The notes under the pieces were generated by a model. The model was not told where the DNA came from. It made no database searches and was given only the letters and a program-made list of their open reading frames with translations. From positions 16,015,314 through 16,079,313 of the forward strand of contig CM060127.1 of NCBI GenBank assembly GCA_030522415.1: a stretch of DNA of 64,000 nt, in the 5' to 3' direction. Positions within the stretch are counted from its first letter, which is position 1. The number at the start of each line of letters is the position of its first letter. Source of the DNA: Channallabes apus. Its lineage: Eukaryota; Chordata; Actinopteri; Siluriformes; Clariidae. The position numbers and the translations under genes were made by a program. Positions 44,501-56,900 of this stretch are shown here, in pieces.

Positions 44501-47500
44501 CCTCTGGTCACAGCAACTCATGCCAAAACTTAATGCTAAGGACCATGTGGAGGTTTTTCTGCAGGCATTCAAAAACATGTGTGTATTGTAAAAAGTGCAA
44601 AAAATTGGGAGAATATGAATAGGCTCCACTCCTCATTCTGGTACTCACAGATGATTCCCAAGTTGCCTATTGTAAAGACTAGTGACACCTTCAATTCACA
44701 TTCACATCTGTCTACGATCTTTGCTGTCATCCAATTCCATGAAAGGTCATGCCATCCCTCAGAGAGCCCCAGATAACAACTGGATCAATTGCTAGGCATC
44801 ACTTGATGCTGGCTACAGAAAAAATCCAACCGGTCACTGTAAACCCGGGCTCTCCCAGCAGCCAAACATAAAACAGTGGGAATGAGGGCACCATGGTAAC
44901 AAGTATGGAGTTTCAGTTGCAAAAGAGGCCGAGAGGTCTAGCCTCAGAGTTCTGAGGTTCTGCCTCAGAGAGAATTCTTCTTGAATGAAGACTTAATACT
45001 TACCATATCATGTAAGACTGTGAATGGTCTCCCATCAACAGTGATCAGGGAGCTTGGAAGGGAACGGTGAGTAGTGACTGTTGACAACGAGGCAGGCCTT
45101 TTTTGTCTCTTTTTTTTGTAATTTCTGTCTACAAGCTCTTGCTGTGGGACCTTGGTTCAATCCTCATTGCCTTCTGGGACTATATCTGAGAGGTTCCTTA
45201 TGCTAAGGTCTTAAAAAAATCTAACCCATTTACAACAGCAAGAACTGGGAGAGCTTGTGGACAAAACAGAGGTCATGCTATTTTTTTTAATATGGCCTTA
45301 AGCACCTACTGCAGCACAGCATCAAAATGGCACCAGGTATGATACTGTGTCCTTAAAGAAAGTCAGCAAACTTTAGAGGAAATGGCCAAAATGTTGCAAG
45401 CCAGGAGAATATACTAACCCCTGATCTTACTCCACTGTTACAGTCTCAAAACCTAATGGGAGTGTAATGGGCTCTCAACCACACCTCAAATTTTGACTTA
45501 CTCATTGATGATTTGACTGACCTTCTGGATCATTTCTAGCTTGACAGGATGAAAGGTTATTGGCCTACGGTCATAAGGCAAAGCCAAAGGCAGTGCACTA
45601 CCAGCACTACCACCATACACTAGCAATACTAGAAGATTCTCCGTTCTGGCTACCACAGAGACTAGCAATGGTCCACAGATTGATGAATATTGTTCTGCAG
45701 CTATATTAAAAATCAGCAGTATACCCAAAATGGACCCCGGCTGCAGATGAGGTGTTCCAAGTCCTGAAGCTGGCCCGCATCAGTTCTCGAGTTCTGTGCA
45801 ACACAGATGTCAGTAGGTCCCTTCTAGTGTATCCATGTCAGTTTGGCCACTGCCTCTTCCCAAGAATTTGAAGGACAAGAATATAAATTCTTTATGTACG
45901 TTGGAAATATTCACCATCAGAAAAAGCAGCCATGGAACAAGAAGCCCAATCTATAAAATTTGCAGAGGATGAACTTCACAATTACCTATAAGGATGCTGA
46001 TTTACATTCATAATTGACCATGCACCCTTGCAGTTATCAGCAAGAGCAAATTACTCTCTTCAAGACTTTATAGGGCAAGATTAATAAATAAGACATGGTT
46101 GCAACCCTAAGTAAGTATCAGCATGAAGCCATTGTAACTTTCTAAGAAGACTAACTCTACTCTGCAGATTTTGCAGACGAAGCTAAACATCCGCCTTACC
46201 TAATCCCATATTTATGAGATACAGATTGATACAGCGTGACTTACAAAACCTGACCTACAAAAACTTATCCAGACGCTCACAAACATCGCTCTGCTGCCGT
46301 CACTCACCAAGAACCTCAAACACACCATGCTGAAAACTTCAGTACATCCACAATCAAAATTAAATATGTCTGTCCATCATGTGTTCTCTTTGCCTGTGTA
46401 GCCCACATTCACTGCAATTTGGGTTTTAACCTTCCTCTTGCGTTAGGGTCAGCACCGACCCGTTTTACTTTTTAAATGCATAAAACTACTACCTAATTTT
46501 GTTTATTGCATCAAGGCTTTTGGACTTTGTCAGAAATCTGTATTTAATAATTAAAAAAAAAAAGTACTAAATTATAAAATGCTCTGGTGAAAATTATTAC
46601 CTTTGTGTTGGTAGGTTCAGTTTTGACCCAGTTATAATTTAAGGTTATAAAACAATAGTTAGGGTCAAACAAAAATATAAACACACTTTGAGGGGCTTCT
46701 CTCTTTGCCTGTGTGTCTCCTTACCTGAACAAACAAAAACAAACAAACAAAGACAGACATGTTCAGACATGTAAGGCTTGCATAAGACAAAATTAGTTTA
46801 ACGTTGGTGGCTTGCAGAGTACACATCTCCTGTTTGCAGCATTCCAAAATGAGAAGAAGATTTACAGTAAGCCAAGCTCTGGATAATTTTTTTCCTTAAA
46901 ATGAGGCAGAGGACACAGAACAGCATAGTGATGCAGATGAGCAGGTTTCCGAGGAGGAAGACATTGTAGAGTATTGTAGACGACCAGAAGGCACAGACTC
47001 ATCTGATAAGTCTGATGAGGAGGTCACCGTTGCTGGAGCTGCACTCACTCCTGCTGAAACTTTCAAGTCCAAAAGTGGTAACATCTGTTGAAGCTCAGTA
47101 CCTCCTGACTTACATGGCATGGCAGCTGCTGCAAATGTCATCAAAATGACCCCTGGAATCATAAGGTTTGCTGTGACTAGAGTAAGTGAAATCAAGACAT
47201 GCTTTGATCTGTTCATGCCATTGTCACTAAAGAAAGTCATGATTGCTATGACAAACCTTGAAGGAAAAAAGGTTCATGGCGACATGTTGAATGACATTGA
47301 TGAGGAATACCTGGATGCTTATATTGGTGTTCTTCTTCTTGCTGGTGTTTACAAATCCAGTGATATCCATATCCACTGATAGTCTCTGGGATACGCCGAC
47401 AGGCAGAAATATTTTCCAGGCAGCAATGTCACTTCAGTCATTTCGAATGATATCAACAGTCCTTAGATTTGACAACAGAGAAACTAGAGAAAGGGAAAGG

Positions 47501-49733
47501 TGTGTCAGCTCTCACTGATGTTCAACCCAGGGCCAGAGGCAACAGTAGATGAACGTTTTGTCCATTTCCGTGGAAAAATGCCCTTTCCGGCAGGACATGC
47601 CTAGTAAGCCAGGGAAATACGGCATGTAACCAGGTATGCATGGAATCTGCAGATTTACACAGCCAAACATGCAAGTGGGGTTCCTGAGAAAAATCCAGGA
47701 AAACGTGTAGTCCTCGATATGACTACTGGACTGCGGGGTCACAATATCACATGTGACAATTTCTTTACCAGCTATTACCTTGGGCAAGAACTTCTCAGGT
47801 GGAAACTTACCATGGTGGGCACAGTAAAAAAAAAACCTGAGCTGCCTGCTGTAATTTTGCAGGTCAAGGACAGGGCTCCACTTTCTTCAAAATTTGCTTT
47901 TACAGAAACCACCATGGTTGTTTCATATTGAAAAGAAAGAGGTGTCAGGCCTGCCCTAGCAATAACGACAGAAAGACAAACATACTCTGCTTCTACTGCA
48001 AAAAATACATTTGCAAAGAACACACTAAAAGTCTCACTTTTTGCCACACATGCATCTAAAAGCACATGCATGTTCTTGCACACAAAGACGTTTTTTGGAA
48101 CTAGTGCCTCATTTCTATTGGTTTGATTTGCTTGATTGTTCGTTGTTTGTTTGACCTTGCAAATCCACATTTTGCGATTTACTTGTTTAGCTTTCAATTT
48201 ATATTAAAGTTATTTAAAAAAAAAATACTTTTTAGCCTTTTTCTTTGAAATAAATATATATACTATAGAAGTTACTATAGTAATTAATATTATAATAAAA
48301 AATATACATAACAAATTTATTTAAGAAATGTGTTCTAATACCTCTCAGTAATAGTCAGGTAACATAACCTTTTATTTATTTAAATAATTATCTTGAGGTT
48401 CATTTAATAATTTTTTAAAAAGTGAAAACGAGAGGTATGCTGTTAAAGTAAAAGCTCATGAGGTCACAGCAAAAATATTAAAAACATTATTTTAATGGAC
48501 AAGGAAGCGTAACAAAGTAACCAAGTGGGAAGGAAAAAAATTGGATGACAAATAATTGTTTTGAGTGTAATATGGCTGATTAAAGACACAGGTTAAAACC
48601 GACACGTTAACATAAGAGATAGTAACAGAAAGCTAACATAAGAGGAAGGTTAAAAATAAAACTAAATATGTAGTCTAAATGAATACATCTAAATGTAAAA
48701 GCTTTACCTGAAAAGGTTTCATGGAGTTCTGGATAGTTGGCACCATCCACTAGAAAACAGACGGTTTATATATTACAGTAAACACAGAAATGACAGAAAT
48801 GGGGTAAAGCTCTAGATTGTCCACACATACTGTACCTGCTGTATCAAGCCAACTTGTAACTGCATCAAAAAGAGCTGTAATTAAAACAGATATGGTGTTA
48901 AGGACCTACTGTATATGTGTCATATAAGCCAAAGTAATATGGTGATAAATTATTTATTAGCAAGAAATATGTTCTGGATGAATAGTGCTTCTAAATTTGA
49001 GTAAAAACATTAGTAAAATGAGGAGGAATCTTGGAAGAAGAGAGAACTGCAGGGAGATGGTAGGATGACTTCTGCAGCTCTATGGCAGCATTTAGTCATT
49101 AGTGCAAGAGATATAAAAATAGATAATCATCAGTTAGAAGATGATGGGATTTTGATTAATCCTCTATATACAAATCAGGCAATGCTGGCTGATATGTTTC
49201 CATTAGTATGCTTGTTATTATATATACTGTATGCTAACAGCTAATTTACAAGGAAATTATCTAAAAGGTGCTTTAGAATAAACACTTCAGGACATACTGT
49301 TATTGGCAAATATATAAATAATAGCATGACAGTTTTTCCCATAACAATATACGATGATTTGCACCATAAATTACATAATACTTTTATTTCTTATTTTATT
49401 AGTCACTAATGATGAATAATCTTTCAAATACAGTTAAACCTTGGATAGTGAGCATAATTCATTCCGGAAGTGTGTGTATATCAAAACACTCGTAAATCAA
49501 AAGCGAATTTCCCTCATAAGAAATAATGATAACTCTGATGATTTGTTCCACAGCCCAAAAATATTCATATAAAAATTATTAATGCAAAATATGAAGTAAA
49601 AATAAAACTAATTAACCTGCACTTTACCTTTAAAAAGAACCGTAGCTGTTGGGATTGAGAGGAGAGGAAGAGGGCACGTCCACACACAAACACACACACA
49701 CAGCAGTTTACAGACAGACTCTTACTCACACAA

Positions 49734-49803
<70 letters not shown>

Positions 49804-49841
49804 CAATTTACCGACAGAGACTCTCACTCACACAAGTCCTT

Positions 49842-49905
<64 letters not shown>

Positions 49906-51957
49906 CAGTTTACCGACAGAGACTCTCACTCACACATACACGCACATACAAAATAAAAAATGCTATATGCACACACATAGTAAAAATACATGTGCGCACA
50001 GGTTCTGACTATAGGAGTGACGCACGTCTACTGAGACGAAACATGGAAGACGATTACCCACAATACTGCTCGTATTTCAAGACCTCGCTCGTTTACCGAG
50101 TTAAATTTTATGTAAAATTTATGAAAAATCTTGCAAAACACTTGCAGACCAAGGTACTTGCAATCCAAGGTTTCACTGTATTTGCCTATAACATTTTATT
50201 AACACACATTTTTATAAACGTTGCCAATACACATACACATAAAACTCTATGAATGCAAATATGTTGCATTCAGTTGCATTCACAATTCAAACTCACCATT
50301 TCAAAAAGTCTCCTGAGCAGGAAACGCTTCCGTATTCTTGGGGACCGGGGGAAGTTTAGCTCGTAGCACAATGTTGGGGCATACATGAAATAATACATAT
50401 CTATTGAAAAGATAGAATGGGACAGAAAATGAATAGAGGAGAGGGAGAGAGAGTAAGAGAGAGATGACCCATGCAGGTCTCAGGTGAGTACTAGGTTTAA
50501 GTGGAATGCCTTTATCTTCCTTAATTGTTGCACAGTAAAATATAGAAACACCTGATTTTCAGTGTTATAAAAGAACAGGGGCACATACAGTACCATGGGA
50601 AAAAGCACCTAATACCCATAGTTAGCCCAGTAACTGTGATAAGTGGTTTATTTTTTCCTCAGCAAAGTACACTCTATGGTCATGCATCTGTATGATGATT
50701 GACCATAAACACATGTTGGTACAGTATATACAATATAACACATTTAAAAGTAAAGAAGTGCTCATGTGTTTACTATTAATGCTGGAATTTGTCTGCATGG
50801 AAAGTTAAAGGGACATTTTCTTTAACTTAATGCAGCACAAGTTTTGCGCTTAAATGTGGTTCTGATGCTTTGCTGTGCTGTGTTTGCTTATTTTCTGATT
50901 TTTACATTTTTAATTTTGTACTAACATGTCTTGCTTCATGGATTCAACGCTCTCTCATAATCTTATATCTTATCATAATTTTCCATATCACGCATCCTTA
51001 ACTGAAACCTTCCAGAAGTAGTACCTCTGTGAGTGAGATTGCCCGGGTAGGTTACATGACTCTGAGTGGAATTCCCATTGGCTCTCTGCACAGATGGACC
51101 TGCAACCAGGGACAGCAGAGTAGAGTAGCAAAGGGTCATGAAGTATATAAATTTTTCCTACATCTAGAAATCAGAAACTTATTATGTATAAAAAAATATA
51201 TATTTTGTTTCTACAGAAAACTCCAGAACAACATCTGTCCAGCAGATGGCAACATCATAAAAGATGAAAGCTTACATCCACGTATAGGAGTCAAGAAAGA
51301 ACAGATACGCAGGGCCGGAGTAAACTGAACATTATGAACACGCATTATGAATAAAGATAAAATCCTTGTTATTTCACACCAATCTCTCTGTACCTTCTGT
51401 TACAGCCCAAGTGGATTAAATGAGTCAGACATAAGAACACTCATGTTTATCCATTCTGGTTGAAAACCAGAAAACAACATTTTGAGGAAATGCTACCTGA
51501 GATACAGTAGTGCCTGTTTCACTACACTGTAAACTGAAACTGCCTTTTTTATCAGGCAGTACCCTAATGCACACCCCAGCTGTATGGGTTTTGCTACTGA
51601 TATGTAGATGGGGCTACCTGCATTGCTCGTGCACATTGCAGGTTGTTTACGCAGAGACTAGAACAAAGTTAACCTAAATAAATGAATTCATTCATTAAAA
51701 TAAACTAAACAAAAACAGTAAAATACATTTTATTCAGAAACTGACATTCAAACCCATGGCAAACAATGGCAACAACCTCAATCAGGTCTATAGAAAAAAA
51801 AGAAAAAAAGGCTAAACAATGCAGTAGTAAGTACCGAGTAACATGGACATGTTTGTTCTTATTTTTGCTGTAATTTTATAGTAAATCCCGAATATGTTAT
51901 CTGCATGTGCAACTTTACAGAATGCAGCCACAGTTAAAAGCTGGATAAGAATATATA

Positions 51958-52023
<66 letters not shown>

Positions 52024-53881
52024 AGTATTTAACTATTTCATATTTACCTAGTGGATAAATTATTAAAGTTTACCTCACTCATTCTGATTGAAAAAATCAT
52101 GCCAATCGGGCCGACTCAGGTCAGACTATTTGAATTGAGGTGTTTGTATTATGTGTTTATGTTCTAAATATTACTGGAATATTACGATCCATGTTTCAAT
52201 CAGGTTCTCAGTTTTAAATAATATATGCCTGAATATACTGTATACTGTATATTAGAGTATTATGTATCACAGTAATATTTTATGTAACTAGCTCTTGGTA
52301 GTACATTCGACATGTGCAGACTGCTGTGTGTGATGTCCGGACTCACAGGAGTTGGAACGAGACAGTTTTCGGGCTTGGACTTGTCTAATTTCCCGACACC
52401 ATTTATTTACATCCTTGTAGGAGTAGAGCTTCAGAAAGATGACTGTGTATACTGATAGTGCAATGATTCCACCCACTGCAAAACACAAATAGACACACAC
52501 ACACACACACAAATAGACATATAGGGTACAATTATGTGCAAAATTAAATTATTCATATATAGTACAGTGTATATAAGTATAGCATATTAAAATAGTATAA
52601 AAATATTTATACGACTGTATGTATAAATACATTGATGCACATGCACACACTACTGAAGTTTTAGGCTGGTGTAAAAAAAATGCTGTAAAGTAAAAATGCT
52701 TTCAGAACTAGAAATGTTAATAGTTCAATAAATAAAAACAAACAGAATTTCTCAGCACTGAGGATACCATTAATCTCTATTTGCAGAAATTCAGTCCCAA
52801 ACTTGTACGGAGCTCATTATTGTACTGCTCTCTAGCCCTTAGGCAAAACAACCTGCCTCTTGCTACAGACAATTTCAAATTTTGACTCATCAGCCCAGTG
52901 CACCTGCTATCATTTTTATGAACCCCAGTTCCTGTTTTCATGCATAGTTTGGTTGTTTAGCCTTGTTTCCATAATTAGGTACAGTATAGCTTTTGGGCAA
53001 CAATACTTCCATGAACACGACTTTTAGCCTGACTTGTCTAGACAGTAGATGGATGTATCTGGGTCCCAGTGGTTTCCATCATTTCTTTGTTTATGGCACT
53101 GTTTGACATCTTCCAGTGTTGAAGGGAAATAAGCATGATGCGTCTTTCATCTGCTGCATTAAGTTTCCTTGGCTGACTACCGCGTCTACAGTCTTCAACA
53201 TCGCCTGTTTCTTTGCGCTTCTTCAAAATAGCTTAAACAGCACATATTGAAACCCCAGGCTGCTTTGAAATCGGTGCCTGTGAGAGACCTTGCTGCTGCT
53301 CAGTCTTGCCGTGGTGTATGACCTGTTTCAGTTAATGACTTAATAAGGACAGTGAAAATCAGGCAGCTCCCATGATGACACACTTTGTAATACAGAACAG
53401 GATCTATAAAGAAGCCCACAGCATTAACACATCACGTCTTGTGTACTCATATGAAGGAAACAAACAGTACCTGGGGTCATAGAGGTCAGCATCAGGACGG
53501 TTGCTGATGGAAAGCACAAGACAGCAATTAGATTTATGGAGTAAAGAAAAGTCCCAGTGCTCTCAGAGATTTTTCCCTAAAAACAAGTGAAAACACATCA
53601 TCCGGTCAAAATATATCTCTGCGTAAGGATATTATGACTAGGTAATTATAACTGGTTTTGACTCAGAGATGCCCCTGGCGGATTGGTGTGAGGCTCACCA
53701 TAGCCAGCTGTCTTTCTGTGTGCAGAGCTGCCATGATAAACACGTTAGATGCTGAAAGAACAAATTCACATATCAGATTTGTGCAAAGTCAAGGCAAGAG
53801 CTAAAACATTCAACTGATGAGCTTCAATTTGGAAACGTCAGCTCATGATTTATGATCATTACATTTAGGACCTAATAATGA

Positions 53882-53920
<39 letters not shown>

Positions 53921-56900
53921 AATTATAAATTAAACATGCAACAAACTCATGGAGTTTGTAGTGAGTCAAATACTAATACTAGCAGCAAAATACATTTAAA
54001 AAGTGTTGCGTTTTGTTGCACACGAAACCTTTTTAATTACACTTAACCTTCTCATGTTAAAGATTATGAGAAACATTATAAACAATATAAAAACTCCACC
54101 TCCTCCTATACCAGTCTTAGTTTCACTTTGGTACATGACAATAGCTCTCTATCATAGTACAGGTACAGTATCGTTCAACCAGCAGCGTCCTATACACAGT
54201 ATGGAACCCATCACTCATGCATGTTTTGAAAGTTTTGAAAGTTTTGTAAGGTTATTTTTCTGCTTCACCACAGTGCTTACACTACATCAGTGGTTCTCAA
54301 AGTGTGGGGCGCGCCCCACTAGTGGGGAATACAGACATGACAGGTGGGGCGCAATGAACGAGTGGAAATTAATGGAAAAATTAGGAAAAAACTAAACAAT
54401 CACACACAAATAAATGGATCATTAATACAAGTAAATTTAAAATAACATCAGTTGTGGGCCGGGAGAAAAAGTGGAACCATAGTGCAACAATAACGGTTTA
54501 ACGTCGGGCCAACTTGAGCAGCGCTGCTCGAATCACAAACCTGCGCGACCCACTGGGCAGCGCTGCGCGACACTGACAGAAATAACCCGCGCCGACCATC
54601 AAAATACATTTTACCCCGCTGGGATGCTCACGTAAAAAACAGGCATGGCAAGGCGGAAACAATATTAAACAGTCCTGACATTTTAAATAGTTTTTAAATA
54701 AAACACAGTGGGTCGCGCAGGTTTGTGATTCGAGCGGCGCTGCGCGATCCACCGGGCTGCGCAAATAAACCAGATCATCACTGCGTTATTCAGATCGTCG
54801 CGCTGCGCTGTATTTGCGCAGATATTCGGTTCAATCGGGTGCCACGGTTTCGTCCCACTTTTGATGTGTTTGGCTTCACATACACTTCGACAATGGAAGA
54901 AGACGGTGCAGCAGCATAGAGCTTGCTTACATGTGACGAAACCAAGAACGAGGAGATTGTAAAGAAAAAAGGTGCCTCGTCTGTGTTGTGGAATTGGTTT
55001 GGGTATAAGAAAAGTGATACGAATGAGATGAACGTGATTTGGAAGGTACACAAGTGCACTGTTTTAACAAGTGGTGGAAACACATCAAACCTTTTCTATC
55101 ATCTGAAATCCAAACATCCAATCGATTATGGCCAAAGTAAAAAAAAAAATGCTGCAAACCTCAGCAATTCACAGTTTATATAAAATTTCATTATGTAAAA
55201 CAGTTTCTTTGTGCTTGAATTTTTATTTATGTATTTTCAGATACAAATTGCTATATTGTGATATAGCAATTTTGATTGTGGTCGTTATCGAGGTAGAAAA
55301 TAGCTTCTCCTGTGTTAGAAGATTTTGGTTATATCGCCCACCCCTAATGAAGCCTATCTTGAGCTTGGATTCATGGTGGGGATGGTGGGGGCTTATATTG
55401 TGTCATACCGCTGGCAGCAGACCGCATGAGACCCAACAAATTAGGAAGACACTTAGAGACAACACACTCCAGTCACGTTAATAAGCCACTAGACTTCTTT
55501 CAAAGAAAGCTGGCAGAATACAGACAGCAGGAGAATCGCATGGTAACATCTGAATCAGTGGACAGCAAAGCACAAATGGCTTCATTCAAAGTTGCATACA
55601 GAATTGGCCAGTGCAAAAAAACTACAAACGATTGTTGAGCAGCTAATAAACATGGGGTCAATTATGCAATGATAAGTGACAACGTAAGCCTATTATAACA
55701 ATTGCATGTGTATTTTATCTGTTTTTAACTTGGGGTTGTTTGATCTTATTGGTTTAGAAATTGATATTTCAATAAACAGTAAACTTGGCCGATTTCGTTA
55801 TTATTTTGTTGACAAGTGGGGCTTGAAAATTCGCTCACCCACTTAAGTGGGGAATGACAGAAAAAGTTTGAGAACCACTGCACTACATACATAATTTTGT
55901 TACGTCCAAATCAAACATCCACATTGTGTAATCCTTTACAGAATGAATCTAAGAATGAATGAATTACAGAATGATATTAAGCAACATATGACTGTCAATC
56001 ATTATGGCTAGCGTAACTGCAATTGCAGTAAAAGAATATAAATGTCTTGGCTTCAACATTCTCTAAAAAACCTTTGAACACATTCAGACACTTGCAGCAG
56101 CCGCTGTGTTGAACATGAAGTATCTTCGCTTTACTGATCACGTGGCAAAAAGAAGCGATATGATTGGCTCGTCATGCCATGAAAAGTCGAACAATTTTGT
56201 GTTTATCACATTCGCCTGTCACACTGTTCGCATGTTGTGTGATCTGTCCCTTAAAAAGGACAGAAAAGTAATACATTCTGTGCATGAATAAGTACAAATG
56301 AGCAAAACAGGTACAGTGGAACCTCGAATTACGAGTAACGCGGTTTACGAGACTTGGAAAACGAGCGTTGTCTTGGTTTACGAGTACTGAGTATCATGTA
56401 TCACGCATGCGCTTCTTGTTTTGACACCGAGCGTCACGTGATCACAACTGAGCCAAAGGTTTTTCACTCTCTTGCGCTGCGGAATTGTAGGTAATTGTCT
56501 CCCCTGCTGGGTCTTAGTGATCGTCTCTTACTGGTATAATCAACATCCGTGCACATGTGTACTGTTTACATTAACACTGTGACCACGCGTGTGTGCGCGC
56601 ATATAAAGCAAAAGCAAGTCTCATTAGAGGGTAAAGATCCATTTTTTCTCTTCCTCTCTGTATCAGCCGGTCGTGTTTCACTTTACCTTTGAAAAGAATC
56701 GCGACAGAACAGAGTTTCTGTGTAAGGCAGAGAGAGTGTGTGTGTGTGTGGGGGGGGGGAAGCAGAGAGGAGGAGGGGGTGGTAGGGGGGGCTGTAAAGG
56801 CGAGAGTGTGTGTGTGTGTTTGTGAGAGTGTGAGTGTGTGCGCGTGCGTAATTTGACACCGTGTGTCACAGTACGTCAGATTCCGGCCACAACATAGCTC

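Noticed and set aside
49649..50008. Long frame of alternating Thr-His residues
   Set aside because: It is a translation of the (CA)n microsatellite and has no independent coding support.
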